Source: Idiomarina xiamenensis 10-D-4
GTDB taxonomy: Bacteria; Pseudomonadota; Gammaproteobacteria; Enterobacterales; Alteromonadaceae
NCBI RefSeq assembly: GCF_000299895.1
Contig: NZ_AMRG01000012.1
Coordinates: forward strand, 58,814-122,813
Length of the DNA: 64,000 nt
Direction: 5' to 3'
Numbering within the stretch: the stretch's first letter is position 1; the number at the start of each line of letters is the position of its first letter. The position numbers were made by a program, and so were the translations under genes. A model generated the notes under the pieces. The model was not told the DNA's origin. It did no database searches and saw only the letters and a list, made by a program, of their open reading frames with translations. This document shows positions 45,958 to 54,803 of this stretch, piece by piece.

Positions 45958-47124
45958 CTAGTCACTACCAAATAAGTCGCGAGTATAGACCTTTTCAGCG
46001 ACGTCCTGTAGCTCAGTAGTCATTCGATTCGATATGATCACATCCGCCTCTTGCTTGAATGCTTCAAAATCGGTCAATACTCGAGAATTAAAGAAATGGC
46101 TCTCTTTAAGCACCGGCTCGTAGACGATAACTTCGATACCTTTTGCTTTAATACGTTTCATTACACCCTGTACTGCAGACGCCCGAAAGTTATCCGAACC
46201 CGACTTCATGACTAACCTATAGATACCCACAACTTTAGGTTTTTTAGCAATAATTGAATCAGCAATAAAATCTTTACGCGTACGGTTGGCATCCACAATA
46301 GCTCTTATCAAACTTTGTGGCACTTCATCATAGTTTGCTAGTAGCTGTTTTGTGTCTTTAGGTAAACAGTATCCACCATAACCAAAACTCGGATTATTAT
46401 AATGACTACCTATCCGTGGTTCTAGGCAGACACCATCAATGATCTGTCGAGTATTCAAGCCATGTGTTTCTGCATATGTATCTAACTCATTAAAGAAAGC
46501 AACACGCATCGCTAAATAGGTATTTGCAAATAACTTTATCGCTTCGGCTTCCGTTGAGTCTGTGAGTAAAATCGGTGCTTCAGGATTATTTGAGCTGTCT
46601 CTTAGCATATCGGCGAATATTTGCGCCCGTTTTGATCGCTCTCCTACAATAATCCTTGATGGATACAAATTATCATGCAAGGCCTTGCCTTCTCGTAAAA
46701 ACTCTGGGGAAAATAGGATATTCTCGGTCCTAAACTTTTCTCTCAGTTGTAACGTATATCCGACGGGAATTGTAGATTTTATGATAATCAGAGCTTCTGA
46801 ATTAATAGTTACAACATCAGAAATAACTCTCTCAACCGTCGAGGTATCAAAATAATTAGACTCAATATCATAATCCGTCGGAGTAGCTATGATTACGATA
46901 TCAGCTTCACGATAAGCAGATTCACCATTCGTTGTTGCGGTGAAATTTAATTTCCCATCGTTCAGAAAACTTTGAATATCCGGGTCAAAAATAGGAGATT
47001 TACGAGCCTTCAATAAGGCTACCTTATTCTCATCTATATCCACAGCGGTAACAGTATAACGCTGCGCTAATAACAAAGCATTTGATAGTCCCACATAGCC
47101 TGTACCGGCAATTACTACATTCAT
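45958..47124 (-). CDS. ugd: UDP-glucose 6-dehydrogenase
   Basis: The 388-residue enzyme oxidises UDP-glucose to UDP-glucuronate with two NAD+. The N-terminal Rossmann motif is [10 protein letters not shown], the middle has PEFLREG and [20 protein letters not shown], and the catalytic Cys lies in [10 protein letters not shown]. It follows the export protein gene by about 50 bases and leads to pgi after 115 bases. The presence of Ugd predicts a glucuronic-acid-containing (acidic) polysaccharide. Coding DNA looks A+T-richer than pgi and galE. Confidence 0.95.
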   Translation of the reverse strand: MNVVIAGTGYVGLSNALLLAQRYTVTAVDIDENKVALLKARKSPIFDPDIQSFLNDGKLNFTATTNGESAYREADIVIIATPTDYDIESNYFDTSTVERVISDVVTINSEALIIIKSTIPVGYTLQLREKFRTENILFSPEFLREGKALHDNLYPSRIIVGERSKRAQIFADMLRDSSNNPEAPILLTDSTEAEAIKLFANTYLAMRVAFFNELDTYAETHGLNTRQIIDGVCLEPRIGSHYNNPSFGYGGYCLPKDTKQLLANYDEVPQSLIRAIVDANRTRKDFIADSIIAKKPKVVGIYRLVMKSGSDNFRASAVQGVMKRIKAKGIEVIVYEPVLKESHFFNSRVLTDFEAFKQEADVIISNRMTTELQDVAEKVYTRDLFGSD

Positions 47125-47171
47125 AATAATAAAAACTCTCTATTCAAACTTTCTAACTGATTAATTATTAA

Positions 47172-49793
47172 TTAAATAGCCGCCAATGCTGCCACAGCGA
47201 CACCCAACTGATAAAGTATTTGAGTCGCATCACGCCAGAGTGTTAAATTACTCATGTATTGGGTGTCTAACGGCACGACTATAGTATCGCCAGGCTCTAA
47301 CTGATCGCTGCCATCAAAACTGAACCAACCTTTTTGCTCATAAAGGCTCACTGAGCCATTTGCTTTGACAATGTATATGCGCTCTTCATCTGCTTTCTCT
47401 TTAATGCCACCGGCTTTTTTGATGTAATCAGCTATATTCAGAGTAGAATCAAACCGATAAGAACTTGCCATCTGAACTTCACCGATAATATTAACTGTAT
47501 TGATTGACGAAGGTACAACTAATCGGTCACCATCTTTGAGTTGCAAATCAGCATCTCGAGTTCCACTTAGAATTTCAGGTAAATCAATCACTAAACGACC
47601 GACTGGCTCAACGCTAGTTAAGTCACTAAGTAACTGTCGGGTCTGCTCATATGGCAACGTAGCTTGAGAAGAATCGGTAATGCTATTAGTTGCAATTTCT
47701 CGCTGCAAATCACGAGCTAAAACCTGTAGTCGCTTACGCTCAAGCTCTTTGAGACTTTCTCTTGTAAAAATCGCTCCTCGAGGAAATGCGTAATCGGTAA
47801 GTCCACCGGCGCGTTCAATGAGGTTTTCAAGTGTTTCACCACGACGAATGGCATACTTCCCTGGGAAACGCACTTCGCCTTCTAATATAACTTCAACCGT
47901 ATTCTGCCACTGCGGGATACTAAATATATTCAGCTTGTCTCTACCACGAAGAGTTTGCTTTCTATCATCGCTCATCAACTCATCGAAAAGGCTGAAAGGA
48001 ATATAACTGGTATTAGCCTCACCATCCTCAATTACTGTACGAGTGATTTCCGCTCTCGCAAGATAGGCAGATTCTTTTAAACCACCAGCAGCAGCAATTA
48101 GCGAGCTAGCTGTTGCATTTTCAGTCAAAGGATAAGTTCCCGGGTACCTAACTTCGCCTTCTATATAAACTAAAGGTAGACTACCCGATTCACTATATTG
48201 ATGACTCAGTCGGCTCAATAGTGGTTCAAGTAAACGCTTACGTGAATATTCCGCAAATGTTCCTTTGCCTTTTTCGCTCGTAAAGTCGGGCACTAATTCA
48301 CGCAGGTAATTTTGGCGGTACTGTTCAAGAAGCTTAGTACGTTCACGCTTATTTTTTTCAGACTGAGTTAAAAGCCAATCATCAAGTTGAAGCTTTTCTT
48401 GAGCAGTCTCTTGATATCGACTAAAAATAACCAATTGGTCATTCTTCTCTAGTGTTAAATTACTGTCTTCACGTCCGCCTATAGCATTAGCAACGTCAAA
48501 CTGGTAGAGCGCTAACCGTCGACCGTGGTCAATTTCTCGGACAATCAATCCATATCCAAGATCAGCGTAGGATAAAAGGTCTCTTTTAACATTCGAAATA
48601 ATATTGTTAACCTTAATACCTTCTCGCCATTGATAGAATCCGGGTCTTGAAACAGCACCGACAAGCATAATGCTTTGGCTAACGTCGGAGGAGATAGCAG
48701 GAACATTGATTGTATCTCCACCTTGAACAGCGTTGCTGTTGTCTTTGGTTAAATCAATCGTTCCTGCATGCCGGGATCCATTCTCCAAATATTCGATTTG
48801 TATCGCCTGTTTGTATGCGCTAGGCAATAATCCTCCAGCTAAATCAACAACCTCTTTTACCGTTGATTCACCTCTTAACTCATAAATTGCAGGACGAACA
48901 ACTTCACCTCTAACTTTTACCATCGCTCCATGAGAAGGAATAAAAACAACATCTCCAGCCTGTAAAATACGATCGTTACTGGCATCCCCTTTTAACAAAA
49001 AGTCATATAAGTCGAAATTAACGATAGTACGCCCATTTCTCTTTAATTGAATATTTCTCAATGACGCAATATCAGATACACCACCGCTAACAAATAGTGC
49101 TTGAGTAATCGTTGTCATTGAGCTAACGGTATAAGCACCCGGTTTATAAGCTTCCCCAACGATAAAAATTTGGATAGAACGCAACTCTCCCATAGAGATA
49201 GCAGCTTGCTGTCCAATCATACGGGACCTAACAGTCTCCTTAATTAAAGACTGCATATCCTCGTAACTGAGTCCAGCGACACGAATAGGCTTCAAGTTAG
49301 GGATGACAATATTCCCTTCACTGCTCACTGTTAACTGTAAATCTAAAGCTTCCTTACCATACAGACTAATATTAATTGTATCCCCAACACCAATTTTATA
49401 GTTAGAGGGGACTGGTGCATCCGAAGTTGGAGCAAAAGTACTCGGTTCTCCAGCGAAAAGACGATAGCCAAAGGGCTTTAAATCTCCTTCATCCGTCGCA
49501 AACTGTTCTTTTATATCTTCAGGAAGGGCGGGGTTGCCTTCTTCATCAAAAGTTGTTCCACGTGGAAATACGGTCTTAGATTGTTTGTTGCTTTCTGTAG
49601 TGCTGGATGACTGGTTTTGCAGTGAACTGAGGTCAACTCCATACTGTCTAGCTAATTGCTCCTGTTGAGCTTTGGGTAGCTTTTTAAACTGCTCTATTTG
49701 CTCCTGAGTCGGCATAGTCTGAGAAAAACTCAAGCTTGACACTGACAGAGTTAGAAATAACACAGTCAAGAGTTGTTTTATTGTATTTTTCAA
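47172..49793 (-). CDS. Polysaccharide export protein with multiple SLBB domains (Wza/GfcE-like)
   Basis: The 873-residue protein has a signal peptide (SVSSLSFSQT), a Gln-rich segment, a Poly_export domain (about 130-205: YKIGVGDTINISLYGKE and VIPNLKPIRVAG) and at least five SLBB repeats (IFIVGEAYKPGAYTV, VKVRGEVVRPAIYEL, IMLVGAVSRPGFY, VYIEGEVRYPGTYPL, VILEGEVRFPGKYAI, VNIIGEVQMASSYRF). A hydrophobic segment ends the chain (LGVAVAALAAI). It is much longer than Wza (about 380) and resembles the large export proteins of Vibrio-type capsule loci. It would form the outer-membrane or periplasmic channel for polysaccharide. It follows gfcD on the same strand. Confidence 0.88.
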   Translation of the reverse strand: MKNTIKQLLTVLFLTLSVSSLSFSQTMPTQEQIEQFKKLPKAQQEQLARQYGVDLSSLQNQSSSTTESNKQSKTVFPRGTTFDEEGNPALPEDIKEQFATDEGDLKPFGYRLFAGEPSTFAPTSDAPVPSNYKIGVGDTINISLYGKEALDLQLTVSSEGNIVIPNLKPIRVAGLSYEDMQSLIKETVRSRMIGQQAAISMGELRSIQIFIVGEAYKPGAYTVSSMTTITQALFVSGGVSDIASLRNIQLKRNGRTIVNFDLYDFLLKGDASNDRILQAGDVVFIPSHGAMVKVRGEVVRPAIYELRGESTVKEVVDLAGGLLPSAYKQAIQIEYLENGSRHAGTIDLTKDNSNAVQGGDTINVPAISSDVSQSIMLVGAVSRPGFYQWREGIKVNNIISNVKRDLLSYADLGYGLIVREIDHGRRLALYQFDVANAIGGREDSNLTLEKNDQLVIFSRYQETAQEKLQLDDWLLTQSEKNKRERTKLLEQYRQNYLRELVPDFTSEKGKGTFAEYSRKRLLEPLLSRLSHQYSESGSLPLVYIEGEVRYPGTYPLTENATASSLIAAAGGLKESAYLARAEITRTVIEDGEANTSYIPFSLFDELMSDDRKQTLRGRDKLNIFSIPQWQNTVEVILEGEVRFPGKYAIRRGETLENLIERAGGLTDYAFPRGAIFTRESLKELERKRLQVLARDLQREIATNSITDSSQATLPYEQTRQLLSDLTSVEPVGRLVIDLPEILSGTRDADLQLKDGDRLVVPSSINTVNIIGEVQMASSYRFDSTLNIADYIKKAGGIKEKADEERIYIVKANGSVSLYEQKGWFSFDGSDQLEPGDTIVVPLDTQYMSNLTLWRDATQILYQLGVAVAALAAI

Positions 49794-49850
49794 ACCATTA
49801 CCCTCAATAACAGAATATAACCAGTAACCTTAGGAAGTCGCCCAGCATAA

Positions 49851-51992
49851 TTAATCATTGCTGCGGCGACTTGTTATACCATACAAACTATTCACTCGAC
49901 CCAGCATTTGACCACCATCTCTCGTTAGCGGCGACCAAGCTATCGCTCCTCGACCGACACTTGGCTTGATCGAGAACATATCGAACGGAATGCTAATGTA
50001 GAAGCCCTTAGTAAAGCTACCTTCACCGAAATCTTCAGATGATACATCGGTAAATGAAGCGTAGGCACCAGCAATAATGCCGCTATCAAATTCATGTTGG
50101 AAGTTGATATTCACACCTAGGTCTTTTGCCAAAAAACGCCCTGCCGACACCGTAATCAAGGAATCCTCTAAGAACTGCGTTTTCCAATAAGCGGTTAGGT
50201 GGCCGGTCACCACATCATAGTCACGGAAACCAAAGTGATTTTCGAAACTACGTTGACGCGCGTAGGCGACATTTAGACCGATAGCCAAGTTACTGTCTAA
50301 CGGACGATACAGAATCTCTCCGCCAACACCACCAAACATACGCTCTAAATAACCACCATATAGACTTTGATACCAATTAGGGCTGAGTTGGTTCGCCCAA
50401 GTCGCTTGTAAGTTATCTAACCAAACGTCTGACATGGTGACATACTCACGCACATAGGTTCTTACCCGTGGTATAGCAGGCTCACCACCTTCAACTAAGT
50501 AATTAAACTTATCGAAGTTATTGGTAAGGTTAACACCAACCCGGCCGTAGATATTAAAGTTATCCGCCAAACTCCAGCTAACCGCGTTTTCTAAACCGAT
50601 TTGATACATAAAGAAATCTTCGGGGCCACCCACCGATTGCTCTAAAAATGGTTTTAACGCGTAATTCGGCATACCCACTTCAAACATAGGATTATATAAC
50701 CAGTCACCAACCGCCTCAGTTTGCCGTGCCTCAATACGTTCAATCGCATCCTCCGGTTGAGTGGTTAAGTCGGCTCTGGCGATGGCGGTTTTAAAGGTAT
50801 CGGCATCAAAGCGATAGCCGCCCAGTTCCATATCGTAGCTCTGGTCAATCAGCTCATAGGTCTCGATACTATCCGGTACTTCACTGGCTAACACGCGACC
50901 GCTACGCTCTAACGCTTCTTGTTGGTTGCGGTATTTGCGCTGTCCACCGTATAGCGTTAACACTTTACCGTCGTTACTCAAACCATAGCGATTAACGTTG
51001 AAACCAGCTTCATCGGCCATATTTTTCGCTAACGCTTGACCGGCTTGCTCACCACGTAAGTCATCTACCGACTGCGTTTTTGTTGGTTGTGCGGGGCGGG
51101 GCGGTTTATCGACTTTCAACTGTTGCGCGTCGTCAAAATTCAGACGAAAGGTAAAACCAAACATCCAGGTGTTGCCACGTTCATAACTAAGCTTAAGCTT
51201 TAAATTGTCGTTAAACGCGTATTCGGCACCATAGTTCCAGGGCGAATCTTGTTTAATCGGTACGCCCGCTCGATCACGGCTGTAATCGTTACCGTCAAAT
51301 TCAACTTTTAAACGTAGCGGCTGCCATGGCGTTTGATATTCAACACCACCAAAAATGGCTGAGTCGCCCTTAAACCATTTATCGACCTCGAAATCACCGC
51401 CAGTACCTGTTAGACCTGACGGCCGATCGCAAAAACTATCACTAACCTCACAAAAGGGGTTGCTCAAATTGTCACGAGTACCCAAATACCCCCACCCCAT
51501 TCCTAAGGTTAAATCAAAAGGACCAATTCGCTTACTGCCTGCAATAAACTCACCAGCAAAATATCCCGTTCCCGCTAAATCGCGAACACCAACACTGAGT
51601 TCAGGCAACCATAGGCTCTCTTCAAGAAGACGCAGTTTTATATCAATCCCACGATCTTTGTAGGTTTGATCGCCGCTAAATTCAGGGACCTGACTGTATA
51701 ACTTAGTCCTCACATCATTATAACGAATCGTCGTCTCTAACCACGGAAATAGCTGCAGGCTCAATGCCCAACGACGATATTCTTCGTTATCATAATAAGT
51801 GAAGCTAAACTCACCCTCACGCGCCATACGACCGGTGGGCATTTGCATCAAACCCACGCCGCCAATATCTGACTGACTCGGCCCATTAAGCGTGCCCTGT
51901 TCCCACCAATCGGCGTAACTGCTTGCGCTAAAACCACAAGCGAACAGGGCGATGGCTGTAGCTAAACGACGTCGTTGCATAATATTGCTCAT
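49851..51992 (-). CDS. YjbH/GfcD-type outer-membrane polysaccharide protein
   Basis: The 713-residue protein belongs to the YjbH family (WbfB-like). The start at 51992 overlaps the gfcC stop (ATGA), so translation is coupled; an in-frame extension to 52031 lies inside gfcC and is rejected. A signal peptide ends near SSYAD. N-terminal GVGLMQMPTGRMAREGEF is the family signature, and the rest reads as beta-strands (SFTYYDNEEYRRW, LGMGWGYLGTRDN, LKVEFDGNDYSRD), ending VGRGAIAWSPLTRDGGQML. It is probably an outer-membrane barrel that works with GfcB and GfcC in exopolysaccharide or capsule secretion. The molecular role is not established. Confidence 0.88.
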   Translation of the reverse strand: MSNIMQRRRLATAIALFACGFSASSYADWWEQGTLNGPSQSDIGGVGLMQMPTGRMAREGEFSFTYYDNEEYRRWALSLQLFPWLETTIRYNDVRTKLYSQVPEFSGDQTYKDRGIDIKLRLLEESLWLPELSVGVRDLAGTGYFAGEFIAGSKRIGPFDLTLGMGWGYLGTRDNLSNPFCEVSDSFCDRPSGLTGTGGDFEVDKWFKGDSAIFGGVEYQTPWQPLRLKVEFDGNDYSRDRAGVPIKQDSPWNYGAEYAFNDNLKLKLSYERGNTWMFGFTFRLNFDDAQQLKVDKPPRPAQPTKTQSVDDLRGEQAGQALAKNMADEAGFNVNRYGLSNDGKVLTLYGGQRKYRNQQEALERSGRVLASEVPDSIETYELIDQSYDMELGGYRFDADTFKTAIARADLTTQPEDAIERIEARQTEAVGDWLYNPMFEVGMPNYALKPFLEQSVGGPEDFFMYQIGLENAVSWSLADNFNIYGRVGVNLTNNFDKFNYLVEGGEPAIPRVRTYVREYVTMSDVWLDNLQATWANQLSPNWYQSLYGGYLERMFGGVGGEILYRPLDSNLAIGLNVAYARQRSFENHFGFRDYDVVTGHLTAYWKTQFLEDSLITVSAGRFLAKDLGVNINFQHEFDSGIIAGAYASFTDVSSEDFGEGSFTKGFYISIPFDMFSIKPSVGRGAIAWSPLTRDGGQMLGRVNSLYGITSRRSND

Positions 51993-52867
51993 GATTGTTG
52001 ACCCCATAGCGACTTCATTTCGGGGTTCCAAAAACGTAGAAGTTCAATTAGTTCTTGGTTGATGGTTTGGTATTCGTCAGGCAGTTCACTGTCATCAAAC
52101 CCAACAAAAACGACGGCGCCCGGGGCTAAGCTGTCGGCTTTGGCATTATAATAAGCTACTGGATACTGACGATGCTGGCCGTCCAACGTGATCACCTGCA
52201 CGGTATCCTCTTTCGCTCCCGCCAATAACTCAACATCTTTGACCGTATCGCGTAGTGTTTTACGGGTGTCGAGCGTTAACTGAAATTGCGGCTGACTGAC
52301 TAAGCCGACTATCGCCGCATGCTCTGGTGCCGACTGCAGCATCAACCAATACTGACCGCGACTATTGGTCTCGGTTACCGTTAACAACGGGTTCTGCATG
52401 ATATCGGTGCGGGCATCATTGCGGCTGGTTCCCCAAATATAGGTTGCCACCAATGGCCATTCAGCAATTTGCTGAGCGAGTTGCTGAGCCGCTTTGGCTA
52501 ATTCGTCGTCATAATGAGTATGGTAGTGAGCGGCCAGATTTTTTACGCGTTGTTGTAACTGACGCTGCTTGCGTAACACTTGTTGTTGTAATGCATGGTC
52601 GGTTAAACGCGTTTGTAACCAGTAAGTGCTTGCATCGGGTTGCGCGACGTCAAACACTTGGCTTAATCTGACCGGTCCCGAAAATGTCCAGTGACGACTA
52701 TGTTGCTGATTTAGGTCAGGGCCTAGTACGTGAACGGTGACCTGTTGCGTCGTTTCATTATGAGTATCTTGCTGCTGAGGTAACGCTCGTGCGGACGCCA
52801 ACGTTGAACCCAATAATGTTAATGTCAGTACCGTTGCAGCAAACGAATTCTTTGTAACCATCGTCAT
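51989..52867 (-). CDS. YjbG/GfcC-type periplasmic protein
   Basis: The 292-residue protein has a signal peptide (TLASARALP), then a GfcC-like body: a ubiquitin-like region (TVHVLGPDLN, LSQVFDVAQPDASTYWLQTRL), a long Gln-rich helix (about 95-135) and a C-terminal helix EYQTINQELIELLRFWNPE. GfcC is a periplasmic protein of group 4 capsule loci of E. coli and related yjb and wbf loci. It lies between gfcB and gfcD. AGGA precedes the ATG at 52867; a second ATG two codons later is possible. Confidence 0.87.
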   Translation of the reverse strand: MTMVTKNSFAATVLTLTLLGSTLASARALPQQQDTHNETTQQVTVHVLGPDLNQQHSRHWTFSGPVRLSQVFDVAQPDASTYWLQTRLTDHALQQQVLRKQRQLQQRVKNLAAHYHTHYDDELAKAAQQLAQQIAEWPLVATYIWGTSRNDARTDIMQNPLLTVTETNSRGQYWLMLQSAPEHAAIVGLVSQPQFQLTLDTRKTLRDTVKDVELLAGAKEDTVQVITLDGQHRQYPVAYYNAKADSLAPGAVVFVGFDDSELPDEYQTINQELIELLRFWNPEMKSLWGQQS

Positions 52868-52888
52868 GACGACTTTCCTATCTACTTT

Positions 52889-53596
52889 TTATTGTATATC
52901 AGCGCTGTACGGCTTAACTTCGAGTAGCGACAAATAGCCCAACTGATGGCCAAGCCACTGTTGACTCTTGATCACGCGTCGAGTTTCCGGCTCTAACCAA
53001 AAATGATTAGTAAACGACTGCTTGGTTTCGGCGACCATGCCATGTTCGACTAGGTGAATGGCGTTAATCGTTTGCCCATCGGGCAGCTCTATGGCTTCTT
53101 CCGCCTGCTGCTCGAAGCTGCTATTGACGGTTAAACGCTGAGTCTCGGTCAGGGTTTGTTGATGACGGCTATAGCTCGTGGTCAGATCGATATAACGAGA
53201 CCATTGCGTAACACAATTTGCACGCTGTTGCTGCCAACAACCTAAAGGGTCATCGTGCACTTGACTGGTAAATAAGATATTACTGGGTAAGCCTTCGGTG
53301 GCGACAATGCGGCCTTGGTAAGTAACAAAAGCCTCGGCGCTGCCCGACAACCACGAGTAATGGCCATTATCGTTGTAACCCAAGGCCAATAATGCCCGCG
53401 GTTTATCGGCTAAATTGGCATACATCGCGGCGTAGGGATAATCGCTGATTTGTTGCTGACTGAGAGATACATCACCATCGCCGCCAACGGCATACTTAGC
53501 GGTTTCCATTAAGTTATCAATGCGGCTACCACAAGCGGTTAGAAGAATGGCCGTTGCAACCATCAACGCCCGCGTAAAAAAGTTTTTAAGCGTCAT
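52889..53596 (-). CDS. YjbF/GfcB-type lipoprotein
   Basis: The 235-residue protein has a lipoprotein signal with lipobox LTAC (Cys near residue 22). I chose the ATG at 53596, which gives this signal; the longer reading frame to 53674 adds an unlikely cytosolic leader. The body matches the YjbF/GfcB family pattern (YPYAAMYANLADKPRALLALGY, then WLSGSAEAFVTYQGRIVATEGLP, and near the end WLEPETRRVIKSQQWLG). It is expected at the inner leaflet of the outer membrane as part of the polysaccharide secretion apparatus. It follows the gfcA-like genes after a terminator. Confidence 0.87.
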   Translation of the reverse strand: MTLKNFFTRALMVATAILLTACGSRIDNLMETAKYAVGGDGDVSLSQQQISDYPYAAMYANLADKPRALLALGYNDNGHYSWLSGSAEAFVTYQGRIVATEGLPSNILFTSQVHDDPLGCWQQQRANCVTQWSRYIDLTTSYSRHQQTLTETQRLTVNSSFEQQAEEAIELPDGQTINAIHLVEHGMVAETKQSFTNHFWLEPETRRVIKSQQWLGHQLGYLSLLEVKPYSADIQ

Positions 53597-53778
53597 GCTT
53601 TTCTCGCTGTTATTTAATGCCTCACACCCGAAGTAGATGGGTGTTGCTTTTTTCACGTTATTTACGCCTAGCAAGCGGCTAAGTATAACAAGCCAGTACG
53701 CGGATCACAGCAGTTTATTGTTGATATTTTGCAAAAGTGTTGCGGCTATGAAAGCCAAATCATCATGCTTTAAATTAT

Positions 53779-53804
53779 AAAAAAGCCCAGCAAAAGCTGG
53801 GCTT
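53779..53804 (-). terminator. Intrinsic terminator between the second gfcA-like gene and gfcB
   Basis: On the minus strand AAGCCCAGC and GCTGGGCTT pair around TTTT and are followed by a T-run. It lies 25 bases past the stop of the 81-residue protein. gfcBCDE transcription therefore needs read-through or a promoter downstream of it. Confidence 0.92.
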
Positions 53805-53829
53805 AACATGCTCAAAAAAGAGGCTTAAC

Positions 53830-54075
53830 TTACATCGACGTCGATGTTGTGGTGCTAGTGCTGGTAGACGTTGATGTGTTGGTACCGGTTTCGATTGGAT
53901 CCACACCATCATCATCGTCGGCTGCTGCCACCGCAGCAACAACACCAAACGTAATAGTGCCAGCGGATACACCACCAACACCCGCGCCCGAACCCGCAGT
54001 ATCACCCGACTGCTGAGCCATTGCTGCTGGAGATGCTAACATCGCCGCAGCCAATAAAGCTGTTAATTTTTTCAT
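53830..54075 (-). CDS. Small GfcA/YjbE-like Thr/Ser-rich secreted protein, copy 2
   Basis: The 81-residue protein has a signal peptide (MKKLTALLAAAMLASPAAMAQ), then a Gly/Ala-rich hydrophobic segment (GAGVGGVSAGTITFGVVAAVAA), an Asp cluster and a low-complexity Ser/Thr tail. The composition and layout match YjbE and GfcA, small proteins at the head of gfc/yjb polysaccharide operons, whose function is not established. It is a paralogue of the 82-residue protein upstream (identical MKKL start and GVGGVSAG-type core). GAGGTG precedes the ATG. A terminator follows directly. Confidence 0.82.
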   Translation of the reverse strand: MKKLTALLAAAMLASPAAMAQQSGDTAGSGAGVGGVSAGTITFGVVAAVAAADDDDGVDPIETGTNTSTSTSTSTTTSTSM

Positions 54076-54094
54076 ACATCACCTCTATGTGTTT

Positions 54095-54108
54095 AGATTG
54101 GCCAATCT
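54095..54108. promoter_or_regulatory. 14-bp palindrome before gfcA-like copy 2
   Basis: AGATTGGCCAATCT is a perfect palindrome 20 bases upstream of the ATG. The core GATTGGCCAATC is identical to that upstream of copy 1, so it is a shared regulator site or RNA element. Confidence 0.5.
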
Positions 54109-54193
54109 CTGTCATACCGCGTCCTGCGGGATCGAAGAGATTGCTCATATAATAGCAAGCGCCATGAGGAATGAAAAGCGAGGCGAACGTAAA

Positions 54194-54226
54194 AAAGCCA
54201 TAAGTGGCATTGCCACTTATGGCTTT
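54194..54226 (-). terminator. Terminator between the two gfcA-like genes
   Basis: A perfect 16-bp stem (AAAGCCATAAGTGGCA and TGCCACTTATGGCTTT) around a single base, with a T-run on the minus strand. It lies just after the stop of copy 1. The stem is long enough also to act as an mRNA end stabiliser. Confidence 0.9.
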
Positions 54227-54257
54227 AAAATTAACACTGTAAAGTAATCTTGTGAGA

Positions 54258-54506
54258 TTACATACCAGTACTAGTAGTTGTTGAAGTACCAGTACCTGGA
54301 GGTTGAGGTGGATCAACCGTTTCGCCAGCATCCACATCATCACTCGCGACGACGATGGTCGCAGCTGCAATGACACCAAAGGTAATAGCGCCAGCAGACA
54401 CACCGCCGATACCTGCGCCAGCGCCAGCTGCAGAGCCGCTTTGCTGCGCTAAAGCTGGAGCACTAGCCAGCATCGCTGCTGCGAACAAGCTAACTAATTT
54501 TTTCAT
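54258..54506 (-). CDS. Small GfcA/YjbE-like Thr/Ser-rich secreted protein, copy 1
   Basis: The 82-residue protein is laid out like copy 2: signal peptide (MKKLVSLFAAAMLASAPALAQ), Gly/Ala-rich hydrophobic stretch (GAGIGGVSAGAITFGVIAAATI), acidic linker, Pro-rich turn and a Ser/Thr tail ending STGM (copy 2 ends STSM). GAGGAA precedes the ATG. It is transcribed divergently from the astacin-like protease and followed by its own terminator. Confidence 0.82.
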   Translation of the reverse strand: MKKLVSLFAAAMLASAPALAQQSGSAAGAGAGIGGVSAGAITFGVIAAATIVVASDDVDAGETVDPPQPPGTGTSTTTSTGM

Positions 54507-54589
54507 TGATTATTCCTCTTTCGAATCCGGCGAACCGGTTTCACTTATTACTTTCAGACGATAAACACGGCTTCTTGCCGCTAACCGTC

Positions 54590-54605
54590 TTGATTGGCCA
54601 ATCAA
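54590..54605. promoter_or_regulatory. 16-bp palindrome before gfcA-like copy 1
   Basis: TTGATTGGCCAATCAA is a perfect palindrome about 84 bases upstream of the gfcA copy 1 start and about 200 bases upstream of the divergent protease gene. It shares the 12-base core with the site before copy 2. The rest of the 297-base divergent region (54507-54803) shows no gene. Confidence 0.55.
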
Positions 54606-54803
54606 CACAACCGAAAGGTTATGTGACTGTGGTTAATGTTAACGAATAGTAAAGATTTGGCAAGTGGTTCCGGCTTAAATTATTAATTCACAGCAAAGTC
54701 ATTGATAATATATTTTCGTTATTTTTTTGTAAAAAGGCAGCTATTGTCTACTTTTATATTCGGATATACCTTCAAAACCAAGGGCGAATAGCCGGAGAAA
54801 ATC

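Noticed and set aside
54002..54403. Open frame of 133 residues, minus strand
   Set aside because: It runs across both gfcA-like genes and a terminator in another frame; the two small secreted proteins are clearly the real genes.
54507..54700. RfaH ops element before the gfc operon
   Set aside because: The leader has GGTTAGCGGCAAG, which does not match the ops consensus well enough to call.
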